Assembly (NCBI RefSeq): GCF_964340395.1
Contig: NC_135551.1
Span: forward strand, 23,123,503-23,185,502
DNA: 62,000 bases
Direction of reading: 5' to 3'
Origin: Glandiceps talaboti
Lineage: Eukaryota; Hemichordata; Enteropneusta; Spengelidae
Positions 1 through 30,565 of the stretch are shown here, one piece after another. Position numbers and translations under genes: made by a program. Each line of letters opens with the position of its first letter. Position 1 is the stretch's first letter. The notes beneath the pieces were generated by a model, which was not told where the DNA came from, made no database searches, and worked only from the letters and a program-made list of their open reading frames with translations.

Positions 1-1073
1 ACCAAAATTTGATATGAGATCTTGACAAACTGAATCGGCTGTCTCCTTATGGGGGTTTTTCTTCTATAGTTGGCGAGGTAATAGTATTTATTCTGGTGAC
101 GGCATTTGGAAACCAGCTTGAATCTTTTGTTGAGTACTGTACGTAGTTGGCTTTTTTCATCATTGATTATGCATAGTTTCTCAGTTAAACACAGACTACA
201 ACATTTCGTCACATTTGGGTGGATTGTTTTGATACTTGGCGGGGAAGGTGTTTTTGACGGTATTTTTTTTTTGGAACAAGAAAGTATACTAAATAGGTGA
301 CAATCATAACACCAAAGGAAAAGCTGTATTGCACACAATTACAAATACAACTGTATCATGTCCAAGATGATTACTCTTTTATTAATAATCTCTGACAACA
401 TTCATGTTCAAAACTTGTGCTGTTGAAAATACATACTGGTCTTGGGTGAATGTCCCAAAACAATGGTGTGCATACTAAATCACAATTTATACAGTCAGTA
501 ATGAAAACTAGGTGATTTTACCACATACTACTTTCAAACTCGATCGGACCTTTCAAACCAGTAACTGTTGATACAAAATACATCATATTCATGTAAAGTC
601 CTTTGTATAATTTTGTAATAAATTCTTAGAAAAAAAAGCAATATTACTACAATTGCAAATACATAACTATCATAATCTGAGCATAATATCAAGGAATCTT
701 TATATCATTCTAAGGAGCCTGCTCCAGCTATTGTTCTAAATTTATGATCACTGTGTAATATTTGAACAGTTCTTTTTATGAGCCATATTTTGTTTACTCA
801 TTACTGTCAATGCAAGGTCAATGCAACTTATAACACTATCTCTAGTTATAATTATAATAACACTTTGAAGTTAAAAAGACATGAATTGCTGATTATAAAT
901 GACTTATCCCTTCACACAGAGCAACTAGAGATGAATATCTGCTGGTTATAATGGCATTGACCATTTAAACTGAACATGGATATGGGATTAACATGAAGTC
1001 ATTGGAAAAATTCTCCAATTATAAAAAACAATCAGAATGATATCTGTTGCCTGTACTGTTTACTATAACAATG

Positions 1074-1138
<65 letters not shown>

Positions 1139-2821
1139 CATGCGTGCGTGCGCGCGCATGCATTCATGTATGTATGTATGTATGTATGTATGTATGTATG
1201 TATGTATGTATATATGTTTGTATGTGTGTATGTATGAATGTTGTATTCTTCATAATCTTCTGGTATAAGGATAAACTTCAAGAAAGTCTTGGACCTTGAA
1301 AATATTTTGCGTGCTTGACTTACATAAGTAATTAAAAAAGTGTACTCTAAATTTTGGATATTATTCACTAACAAAATATCTTATGAAAGTAGGTATGGGT
1401 ACTAGTCACCAACTAAAGTCACTGTCATCTGCTTGTAGTGACTTACCAGTGTATTGAAAAAAAAACCATAACTTATATCTGCATTTGCATATCTTGATAA
1501 AATTTAGAATACTAGACTGCACTACTGGTAATTTATTATAACTTGGATGAAATATTTCACTATTTCTCAAAATATACATACCTCTCTGATATTTCTAGCA
1601 TGCCATTATTTTTTGTACTCCTTCCAAGTCAGAGTGACAATTAAGGAATTACTCCAAATGCTCAGTATATACAAGTACATGTCCTCTGATTACTTAAAAT
1701 ATAACATTTTCCTCTCTGGGGATAAAAGATTTGATTGTCAACTCACTTGAAATAGTTCAACTGCTGTTACTTTTCATGTAAAGTACTGGTAAAATACAGG
1801 ATAAACTGTAAATAATTACTATGATCCTAAAAGGTTATAAACTTATCATTGAACAGCTTTCTCTATCTTCTATAAGTCTCAGAAAGCAGTTGCCACCATT
1901 GAATAGTACAAACACATGTATATCAGTATAGAATAAGGGATTTTACATCTTGTTGCAGATTTGCAAAAGTGCCTGGCAATAAAGGTTGTCAAACATGTGA
2001 TCGTGGTCAAGCTTTCACCATGGCTATGTGCGATGATGTTGAGAACAATAGTGTTGCTAAGCATTTGACGCTTTCAGCTTGACCACCCTCAAGTGGTTGC
2101 TATGGATGAAATAGCTCACACAGGATCTCATGAGATCTGCCACGAGATGAAAAATGGTTTCTTCTATCTGTTGGCTAAGTAGGCATATCATCAGATCTGA
2201 ACAGCACCCTTGTAAGTTACATAAATCATATTACTTTGTTTTGAAGTGTGCCCTCTTAAACAAACAGACTTATGGGTGTGTTTGGGCACTCTGCTCTTGA
2301 CGTGAGAACAAATTTCAGGATCATTAAGAATCTTGTGTATATTTGGCAATGCTTCTTGAGAATACTGACACTATTCTTGAACAAAGAACACACTCTTGTT
2401 CCCATTGGGTGCAAATGACAACAAGATGGCAGACAAATTCAATGAATCAATCATTGAAACCCATTATTATCACACTTTAGTGAAATGTTTCACTCTCTAT
2501 TAGATTCTGTTCACAATAAATGAAGACTTTGTCTGCAAACAAGCTATTGCATACAAAAATTGATTCATTAATGATCTTCTGCATTTGGGTTATCCATGTA
2601 AGAATGATATACAGGAGAATTAGAAGACTGCCCTCGGTGTCTGTTCTCAGGTCAAGAACACAAATGTACTGTGTATCACTGCAAGTCAACAATACTACAA
2701 CTTGTACCATATTCTAATCATTATTACTGAATACATCATGTCAAATAATCATTGATAAAAAAACCTATAAATTATACGAAATTTTGACGAATCACGCTCT
2801 CAAAAATATTGCACTAATTAA
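1..2821. other. Gene-free stretch downstream of the armadillo-like gene
   Basis: No convincing exon on either strand. The short open frames here have no conserved-looking sequence or good splice sites. The part next to 2822 probably includes the 3' UTR of the minus-strand armadillo-like gene, but I could not choose a poly(A) signal. The only clear structure is the TATG/GT microsatellite at about 1074-1235. Confidence 0.6.
1074..1235. repeat. Compound (ATGT)n / (GT)n microsatellite
   Basis: ATGT repeats, then about 12 GT repeats, a CATGCGTG-type variant and ATGT repeats again. All frames give meaningless YVCM-type peptides. Confidence 0.95.
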
Positions 2822-21640
<18,819 letters not shown>

Positions 21641-23875
21641 GGTATGGATCTTTAGCTTGTAAACTTCACTCAGGTTGTTGTTGCTATTCAAGTCTGGCTA
21701 CCAGGTCTGGAGGTATGTTTACACTCAGCTACGGTTGTTCACTTGGTTTCCCATTTGTCTTCATGGTCCTTACAAGTAGTACTAATAGAGTTGTAACTAA
21801 GGCGTATTCCCCCACATGTATCTGTAATTAGGGTATCAACAATGCACTGTGAAGACAGAAGTGTGATGGTGTAAATACAAAACCCAGTCGGGGTCAGGTG
21901 AGGACAGGTCATGCTATCTTGCATTCTGATCATCATCTCAGGGTGGAAGTCAGACTGGGAAGTCAAAGTGATATCCAGATTAATCTAAGTACAGGCCAAA
22001 GAATTGGATATGGAGAGTGAAATTCATGTTTGAAACCTGTCACTGGCACATATAGAAACAATGCTCTAATGGATAATTACACTTTTGGGGCTTCATTCAT
22101 TGCCTTTTGTATTCATCAACTTCACTGTGATAACATACATGTAAGAATGACTATTTCAGTCATCATCATTACCTACATGTATATGTTTTCTCACTATTCA
22201 TATATCTCTTCTGCGACACTTGACAATGCCAACTGTAGTACAACCCTGACAATACTGATTAGACATAGGCAAAAAATTGGGATTTGCTTCAAAGAAATAT
22301 TTTGACTGTGCGTAGTAATTTTCATAAAATAATTCTTATGTTCAAATCGAAATGTCTCATAAAGATCTTCCTGAAGGAAAATCACTATATATATTCTCAT
22401 TTCTCTAGAGAAGTCAAATCAGTTTTGGTGCATGACCTTTCACCCAGTCATAGGTCAACACACTATTAATCTTATCACCACAACAGGGTATTATGCCCCC
22501 TAAAAAACCTGTCCCTATGAGGGCACCAGAAAATGCAAAAACATATGGTCAGAAAATGCAAGAATTATTTTGAGATTTGCCATACATGTATGGTACCATG
22601 AGAATGTCTTCGAACACATTTTTTTCATTTCTTTACATTTTCTTGTTATTAATTTAAAATGACCATGTGGATGACAAAATTATATTTATTTTGGATTTTT
22701 CGTTTAAAACAACTTTACCATGTTTTTTCCTACTTGCAATACAAATGTGAAACAGCATTGATAGTATAGTTATTTTATCAATTAAAAATCCCAAATAAAT
22801 ACCAATTCTCATCCATATCGCCACTTTAAATGTTGCAATGCCTGTCAAAATATGAAAAACGCAACACACTGCACATACTGTGACATACACACACACAACT
22901 GCCGTCAACACCAAATTAGTGGAATGGAGAATGAATGACTGGTCAACGTACCCAACACATTGTGCCATTATACTTCTGCCTGTCAAACAATATGACTCAT
23001 TTTATTTCCATGGTAACACATTGTACACAATACCATAAACTATCATCACAGTTTCCATGTTATATTTATGCTGTAACCATGTCACATGGTAATGCTTGTA
23101 TTAGACAAGCTCTGTCTATGTATAAACAGTAACAGCATGACCCCTATATGTCACAATGTTTACAGGTACCGTATAACATCCATACATACATTGTGAGTGC
23201 ACGACTGTCAGATTAAAAAGATATGCACGTACATGTAGTCAAATTTGTTTTGATCACCATGCATCAATATCCAAGGTTAGTTTTTTCTGTCAACAGTAAT
23301 GAAGGCCTCTTATGGCTTGACTTGTTTTGATAACTGGCTGCCAGCTGACAAGTGGTCTTGCTTTCTGAGCGTCCGTCTCAAGTATAGTGTATAAAGAAGT
23401 TACCGTTGACTTGAACATAAACATGTAACATGACAGGTGCAGTACACACAATAGACAGTTATGGCATACCAGTGAGTGCACTGTATGTACTTTACAAGCA
23501 CCCAGACTTGGGATTTATTATTTCAAATATGTATAACACTTTACCTTTTCCTGCTCTTAGAATACCGTAGAATTACCGGTGTCAAGAAAAAAAATTGGCA
23601 TAGCATTCCATAACAAGTACGAAGCAAGCGCCATATCTTTCCAAATATTACCGATGAGAGCGAGGCTTATTTTACCGCGTTCCCAAATGAAATTTCAGTG
23701 TCTTTCTCTTGGGGATTTCTTTCATAAAGGACAAAATATTCATACTTTCATGCATTTTAATATATTATGAAATATGAGAAATGTTTTCTTTTTCTTTGCC
23801 TAAATATCTAATGACAAAAAAGTACCACCGATATTTATTCTTAGTTGAACGAGGGTAACAAGATAAAACTCAAAG
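21641..23875. other. Divergent intergenic region between armadillo-like gene and PCNP
   Basis: This 2.2-kb stretch separates two start codons pointing away from each other, so both promoters should lie here. I see no convincing exon, CpG-rich block or TATA box. The short open frames lack splice sites and recognisable sequence. Confidence 0.6.
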
Positions 23876-26800
23876 ATGGCCGAAGGAAAGACTGCAATAT
23901 CGCACCGCCAGCAGGAAGGTTGTTGCATTATTTTGCCCCTTAAAATTCTTCCTTTCGCCTAAATACTGTCAGAAAAAGTATTGAACCCTTTCTGCATTAC
24001 GGTGACATTGAATTTTCGATGCTGAGGTTGCGGACAGTGATGCATTTAATTTGAGAAAAAAAAATATGTTCGAATCGATTGGTGCTTATCTGAGAGAGTT
24101 GAATTCGTCAGTTCTGTCCGAGCTAGTGACTTTTGCACTGGGAATTTTCTTGTATCTCATCTTCTCCAGTTATTTCAACTCCTCCAGCAGATGCCGATCC
24201 CAAAACAGATGCAGGAGACTGCAGTTTGAGAGAGAAAAGGAAAGCTTCCCCGGATCTCGAACTCCGGAACGACAAAAAGCTCAAAGAAGGAGATACACAT
24301 ACGAACAAGGGGGTGTCACTCCCAACGACGAAAACTGGAAGTGGGATAACGATCAAAATTGGGAGTTTATCCAAAATAGGTTTGAAGGATTTCAACCCAG
24401 AAAGCAAGACAACAACGCCAGGTGTAGCACCAATATCAATGAAAATAGGAATACAGGTACAGTGTTTTCTTAACATTTTATTCCATGTGTTATCAAGAGC
24501 ATGACGTCACCTGTAACTTTGTTCATGGACGGCACTGTCTGTACATCATAGTGTGTGTGTGGGCTGGGTGTTGTCTTTCCGTCTCTCTATATATCTATTT
24601 GTTGATTTGTTGCACACTAGTGTACATAATTTATACTGAAATGATGTTTGTTTATCGATTTATTATGATTGTCACTGGATATACAATGTATTAAAGCATG
24701 AACAGTAGAAAAAAACTACTTACATAAATATGTTAAAAGTCTATGTATAATACATAACATAACTACGACATACATATGTACGTACATACATACATACATA
24801 CATACATACATACATACAGACAGACAGGCAGGCAGGCAGGCAGGCATACAGACAGACAGACAGACAGACATACATACATACATACATACATACATACATA
24901 CATACATACATACATACATACATGCATACATGCATACATGCATACACACATACACACATACACACATACATACATACATACATACATACATGCATGCATG
25001 CATGCATGCATACATACATACATACATACATACATACATACATACATACATACATACATACATACATACATACATACATACATACAGACAGACAGACATA
25101 TGCACATGCATATACACAAACATATACAAATAATGCAAGAATCTACATATGGTTTATGAAGCCATTCAAAGATGACTGTATGATATATTAATGTCTTAAT
25201 TTTTCAGAAACCTAAAGAACAGAGCACACAGTTACTGAAGAAGAAGAAAGGTGCAGTTGCTAAGGCATTTGGAGATGACAGTGATGATGTTAGTAATTTA
25301 CAAAACTCTTTACATACAACAGGCACTTTATAGTAGTATTCTACTGCATAAAACTCAGTCTCACATGTCAGCATTTTATTTATTGAGGCGTTCTATATCA
25401 TTAGGCAAATACAGCGTAGGAAAGTAAACTGTGCAGATAGAATCATCAGTCTGAAAGGATACAATTGTTGCATGTGACTGTCGAGTCATACAGGATGACC
25501 TGATAAAGGTAGACTACAGGAAAAAAACATCCCACACCTCTTTTATGATTGTGACAATCAAAACAAAAATCTGCATCACACTGTAATTGTGCGCTACGCT
25601 TGGAATATACAGTGCTGGGATATCATGTATGGGTCGGATTGGTCATGAATTTATGATACATGTATAGACACCTATAGTGTACGGAGTCTGTGCACTAAAT
25701 GTGATTCTTATCTCCAACAAATCTGTACAGTATTCTTTTATTTATGTGCAGACCAACATGACTGTGCATCATATACTGTTCAAATAGTGTACACTATAGA
25801 TGTGATGCAAGTTTTTAGTCCCCGCCGGACGAAGTCCGGGACGGGGACTTATGGATTGGGTTCCGTCCGTCCGTCCGTCTGTCCGTCCGTCCGTCCGTCC
25901 GTCCGCAGCCATTTCTTGGAGATGCCTGGACCGATTTTTTTCAAACATGGTACAGGGGCAACATACAATGGCATACATATGCACGTCAATTTGTTTCATG
26001 ATACGATCCAATATGGCCACCTAGCAGCCATTTTGTTTGCAAATTTTCCCTGTCAAAAGCCATAACTCAGACATGCTTGAACAGATCTCATTCAAAGTTG
26101 GTATTAGGACAGTGTTCTATGACATACATGTGCATATTCATTGTTGTCATGATACGATCCAATATGGCCGCCTAGCAGCCATTTTGTTTGTGAATTTTAC
26201 ATGTCCAAAGCCATAACTGAGACATGCTTGAACAGATCTCATTCAAAGTTGGAATTAGGACAGTGTTTTATGACATACATGTGCATATCCATTTTCATCA
26301 TGATACGATCCAATATGGCTGCCTGGCAGCCATTTTGTTTGCAAATTTTCCATGTCCAAAGCCATAACTCAGACATGCTTGAACAGATCTCATTCAAAGT
26401 TGGTATTGGGACAGTGTTCTATGACATACATGTGCATTTTCATTGTTGTTGTGATACGATCCAATATGGCCACCTGGCAGCCATTTTGTTTGAGATTTTT
26501 CTATGTCGAAAGCCATAACTCAGACATGCTTGAACAGATCTCATTCAAAGTTGGTATTGGGACAGTGTTCTATAACATACATGTACATATCCATTTTCGT
26601 CGTGATACGATCCCCATACCCGACCCATCCTTTATTGTTGTAGGCATGTTCCATGTCCAACAAGCAGACACAACATATCTAAGTCTGTTTGATTTAGGTT
26701 CACAGGTGTTGTTGCGTGATCAGAGTAGTGATAATTCCTTAAAAAACAATCATTGCGGGGACTATGTCATTCTCAATGACTTGTTGTTTTGTCTGTCACA

Positions 26801-28012
26801 GTGCATCACTTTGACAGACAAAGTTATTTGAAAACAGGTTGTGAGATGAAAATGATATGCGATTAATTTACAAGCTATCAATTGATTGTGATTTTTATAG
26901 GATGAACCAGAAGAGATGCCACCAGAAGCCAAAATGAGAATGAAGAACATTGGCAGGTACAAATAGAACGTTTATCTACACATTAATTTTTGTGTTATTT
27001 CGTATAAATGTATTGATAGTTCTATTGGTAGTTTAGAATCTTATAATGGCCATGGTAGATGAAGTATTGACGAGTAAACACAGACACAAACTAACGCATT
27101 ATTGTGTAATGTTGCTGTAAGCTATCAACGGACATTGTTGTAATTACACTTTCACTGTAAGATGTCAGTTTGTGAGAACAAGTTTTGGTCAGGTGATGGC
27201 ACATTCAACCCCATTCAGTGTTTACCCTGTCTTTATCAGTACACAGGCTGATTTAGTCTGTTAGGTATGTCTTGACAGGGCGCCCTCACATATTGGCCAA
27301 CCCCTTTCATGTGTATATCAAACTATGCCCTTTCTAGCATTGGCAATCAGATCTGGTTGCATCCAATCACATAATAGGTACAGTACTCGAAATTAACAGT
27401 AGTCCTGCGCCACAGCCTACCAATTCTTGTCATGGGGCTACCATAATTTGCAGCTGGTAGCCTGCACAGGCTACCACTGATTATGTAATGATTTAAGGAT
27501 GGAAGATTTATGTAACATAATTAATACCACACATATTTCCAATAGAGGAACTCTGTTTTCAGTTCAGGAATATATCCTTGGGTTACCCCTTTCTGAAAGT
27601 AGTTGCCCACTCGGACTACCAAAGAAAAAAAGTTAATTTTTTAGCCCTGAGGTACATGATAAAAGGTGTTAAAATGAGCAGAGCAGGATGATGAGGGTGG
27701 AGAACTGTGATGTATCTGACATTCTAAGATTGATTAAATATCCACCCAACCAAGGCACTGCTATCATCTACTTGTGTAATCTACGACGTACTGACAGAAT
27801 GTTACTAAATATGTGATGTGGGGGGGGGGGGGGGGGGGTACAATTATCAGGCTATTTGAAGTCATGACCATATTTTAAATTTTGATCTCAACAGGAATAC
27901 ACCAACATCAGCCGGACCTAATTCCTTTGGCAAAACAACACAAGGGTTTTCCGATTCCAGGGAATCATGGGACCGGAAAATGAAAAAGATGTTACACGAT
28001 AGTAAAAAATAG
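23876..28012 (+). CDS. PCNP: PEST proteolytic signal-containing nuclear protein (PCNP)
   Basis: Exons 23876-23918, 24170-24456, 25208-25288, 26901-26956 and 27895-28012 join in phase to 195 codons (194 residues; human PCNP is 178). The start is MAEGKT, as in vertebrate MADGK. The diagnostic block EPEEMPPEAKMRMKNIGR (from about residue 139), followed by TPTSAGPNSF and GFSDS, is nearly identical to vertebrate PCNP. The N-terminal half is disordered and rich in Pro, Glu, Ser and Thr, with KRK and KKLK clusters that could act as nuclear signals. In mammals PCNP is a nuclear protein targeted by the ubiquitin ligase UHRF2 and linked to cell-cycle control; the same role here is inference. The start lies in AAGATGGCC, a YY1-like context. 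Intron 2 carries a long ATAC microsatellite and intron 3 a 949-bp transposon. A poly(A) signal follows at 28137. Confidence 0.93.
24770..25112. repeat. Long (ATAC)n microsatellite with CAGA, CAGG and CATG blocks
   Basis: About 340 bp of ATAC-based repeats, with CAGG/CAGA runs at about 24816-24870 and a GCAT run near 24990-25010. It lies in PCNP intron 2. The long open frames (CMYV or HTYI peptides) are artefacts of the period. Confidence 0.97.
25816..26764. mobile_element. 949-bp non-autonomous element with 10-bp TIRs and 151-bp internal repeats
   Basis: The ends are perfect 10-bp inverted repeats: TAGTCCCCGC at 25816-25825 and GCGGGGACTA at 26755-26764. The left end also forms a hairpin (GTCCCCG, then CGGGGAC). 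A GTCC microsatellite follows at about 25862-25903. Then comes one diverged copy and about four units of a 151-bp tandem repeat, with GACATGCTTGAACAGATC recurring near 26071, 26222, 26373 and 26524. Open frames across the repeat look like satellite, not protein. The element sits in PCNP intron 3. No transposase is present. Confidence 0.85.
27819..27838. repeat. Poly-G tract
   Basis: Run of about 19 G in PCNP intron 4, just upstream of the last exon. It is a possible G-quadruplex in the nascent RNA, since PCNP is transcribed on this strand. Confidence 0.95.
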
Positions 28013-28136
28013 ATTTACTGCTCTGTATCTTTAAAATTGAATGATCTTATTTGTAAATATTTAAAAATAATTTGGTCAATTTCACTTATTGCTTAATGTA
28101 TTGCAATACATTGTATTATCTTGTATATGATACATG

Positions 28137-28142
28137 AATAAA
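28137..28142 (+). promoter_or_regulatory. Poly(A) signal AATAAA of PCNP
   Basis: Canonical AATAAA 125 nt after the PCNP stop codon, followed by a T/GT-rich stretch (TTTTTTTGTGT near 28180). Confidence 0.75.
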
Positions 28143-28245
28143 GCATGTATTATTAATCCTGTTTTACTCAACTTGTAGATTTTTTTGTGTAAAACAAATA
28201 CCCCCTGATAGAAAGAGGATTAAAACTCTTACTTCATGTGATTAG

Positions 28246-28596
28246 TACAACCCTTAACACTCAAGTAAAACACTTTCTGTTACAACCCTTAACACTCAAG
28301 TAAAACACTTTCTGTTACAACCCTTAACACTCAAGTAAAACACTTTCTGTTACAACCCTTAACACTCAAGTAAAACACTTTCTTTTACAACCCTTAACAC
28401 TCAAGTAAAACACTTTTCTGTTACAACCCTTAACACTCAAGTAAAACACTTTCTGTTACAACCCTTAACACTCAAGTAAAACACTTTCTGTTACAACCCT
28501 TAACACTCAAGTAAAACACTTTCTGTTACAACCCTTAACACTCAAGTAAAACACTTTCTGTTACAACCCTTAACACTCAAGTAAAACACTTTCTAT
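28246..28596. repeat. 35-bp minisatellite, ten copies
   Basis: TACAACCCTTAACACTCAAG followed by TAAAACACTTTCTGT recurs at 28246, 28281, 28316, 28351, 28386 and onward. Units are almost identical; the only changes noted are single-base variants and one extra T. It starts about 100 bp after the PCNP poly(A) signal, between two convergent genes. The near identity points to recent expansion. Confidence 0.95.
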
Positions 28597-28599
28597 ATT

Positions 28600-29812
28600 T
28601 GTCACACTCATTTATAGTATATCCAGAGTAAAAGTATACTCCTTCATTTCCTGTAATTATAAGTCTAGTATATGTGGCTTTCCTAATGTAGTAAATTTCC
28701 AAAGCGTTTTCTGCTCATGAACAGCAGACTGATTATAGTGAATGATAGCTGTGACAACCACACTGTTAATTTTTACAAATGTAGCTCACAATGAGATCCG
28801 TGTTTTATGGCATATAATGTGTACACTCTAGTCATTGACTATTTTCTTTGCACTGCTAATAATAACATTGTTTACACATTGATTTTATTTACAGCCACCA
28901 CATACAGAGCTGATGATAAAAGCAATTGAAAGAGTATACTTTTACACTTGATATCGGTGCTGTAAATGGCTCTGGGAAATCATGCAAACATTTTACTGTA
29001 AGGTTATTGAATGTGACAATACTTCCATCTCAAAGTGCGCCCTCATAGTTGGCCAGAGTCTGCAGTGCAGGGAAACAAAACTAAAGATGGTTGTCAGGGC
29101 ACGTTTCTGAAGTTGTGCTTTATGGATGTGAAGACCATATAAATAAAACGTCGGCCAAAAGTGAGATATACATAACGTATTATTTTAATTCTTAAAGAGA
29201 CATGCAGGTATGTAACGAAATTCACAAAGGTGTATCAGAACGGCAGCCTTAGTAGTCGGATAAATCATAGTCCCTTGAGTGAGTGATTAAATAGTGACAA
29301 TGGCAAGATCAGTTGACAAAAGTGATCTCCAGGCTTTAAAAAATCAAAATGCAACAATGTGAACCAAGTTCCTAATGCCATATTTTGCCTAACCTCAACC
29401 AATGTCAAAAATCAAGCAGACATTATAAAAGTAGATCTGCAGGTAGGGGCGGTGCTGGTTTGGACTGAAAAATCAGCCGTTGTGGGCGCTCTTCAAGATA
29501 AGTCAGCATCCCTCTCCGCAAACTAATCTGTTGCCTCATCAGATTAGTCCCAAAGAATGTAATTAATGCATCTCTTTTCATAGTACCCCACATGCAGGTG
29601 AAGCATGTTTATGATGCATAATGGCAAATTGTAAGAATGGCCTGTAGCTAGGTCAACAAGGTGATATAAAGACACATCTGGAATAACGGCACCATCACAA
29701 AATAATATACACCGTTCATGCATGGGTGTGTATAACGTCTGTATTAACTAAAATACTTTTTTAAAAAAAATTAATAAACCCATCAAGGGCGTCATATAAA
29801 TATATACATAAA
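28600..29812. other. Intergenic, between convergent PCNP and unknown 250-residue gene
   Basis: No exon seen. The region probably holds the 3' UTR of the minus-strand gene ending at 29813. The block at about 29460-29520 (CAGCCGTTGTGGGCGCTCTT) resembles 38608-38640, so a dispersed repeat is likely. Confidence 0.55.
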
Positions 29813-30565
29813 TTAGACGACAAAATCTTGTACTTGTCCAGGCAGGGTCATACCCAGATCCTCGTCGTCATCAACGGGCGACTTCTGATGCTGTTGTCTG
29901 AAAATCTGCGTTGACTGCAGCTCGCAGTCATCCTCACTCGTACTCGTACTCACAACGGAAGGTGCAGGGCGTGATTTGCGTTCGTCGTCATTAGTTTGTG
30001 CTGGTGTATATCTAACTGCGCACCCAGGAACAGTTGCCTGATTAGAATCCACCATTTTCAACGTTTCAAATCTATGGGCAGCGGGTAAACTTCGAGTAAC
30101 GTCTAAATTGATAACAGGATGTCCAGATTCAACAATCGATAATTCTTTGAAGACAACAGACTGTTTGATAAGGGACCTTTTCTTTCCTGTCTTCTTTGTT
30201 TCCGATTGCAGTTGTAAAATATATCTTAACACAGCTACAAATAATTTCGGAATATCTTCTAGTTCTGTGCTTTCTTGAAGAGTGTCTCGAAATCTTTTGA
30301 CGACAAGATCACTGTTCTCGGGTTCAATCTGCCGACAAAGCTTCTTTACTTCCTCGTACTGAGAGCGAGGTAGTTTCTCTAGAGGGTTTGCAGGCAATCC
30401 TTGAGCGAGCCAATTATAACATGTTGCACTGTCCAATCGATGTTTATGCCGCAACTGTTCTTTGTGCCTCATCTGCGCTTCAAGTTCCCATAGCAACAAT
30501 CGGGAGGTTGTTTCCTGGTCATTTAAACTGCGATGACGACTTCTTGCACCTATGTTTAGAAACAT
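29813..30565 (-). CDS. Single-exon protein of unknown family, 250 residues
   Basis: I do not recognise it. The uninterrupted frame is 251 codons with the stop, well above chance for this AT-rich DNA, with richer GC than its flanks and balanced composition. Residues about 20-120 look alpha-helical and highly charged (SRLLLWELEAQMRHKEQLRH, then EEVKKLCRQIEPEN and LEDIPKLFVAVLRYILQLQ). A basic patch KKTGKKR follows at 124-130. The C-terminal third is probably disordered, with a Ser-rich stretch and an acidic DDDED near 232-236. There is no signal peptide or membrane segment. The start has A at -3. A strong minus-strand donor at 30925/30924 (AAG|GTGAGT) and an acceptor before 30587 suggest a noncoding 5' exon. 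The frame stays open above the chosen Met to that acceptor, so a slightly longer N-terminus is possible. Confidence 0.7.
   Translation of the reverse strand: MFLNIGARSRHRSLNDQETTSRLLLWELEAQMRHKEQLRHKHRLDSATCYNWLAQGLPANPLEKLPRSQYEEVKKLCRQIEPENSDLVVKRFRDTLQESTELEDIPKLFVAVLRYILQLQSETKKTGKKRSLIKQSVVFKELSIVESGHPVINLDVTRSLPAAHRFETLKMVDSNQATVPGCAVRYTPAQTNDDERKSRPAPSVVSTSTSEDDCELQSTQIFRQQHQKSPVDDDEDLGMTLPGQVQDFVV

Noticed and set aside
24716-25191. Several overlapping frames of 67-140 codons reading CMYV, HTYI or similar
   Set aside because: Period-4 ATAC microsatellite read in every frame. The same applies at 1037-1374, 49364-49626 and 59175-59567.
25787-26831. Open frames of 92-159 codons across the 151-bp repeat
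   Set aside because: The repeats are part of the transposon-like element; the peptide simply repeats with the satellite and has no domain.
28246-28596. CRISPR-like array
   Set aside because: Units are contiguous with no unique spacers. The same holds for the 41-bp and 47-bp arrays. The locus is eukaryotic.
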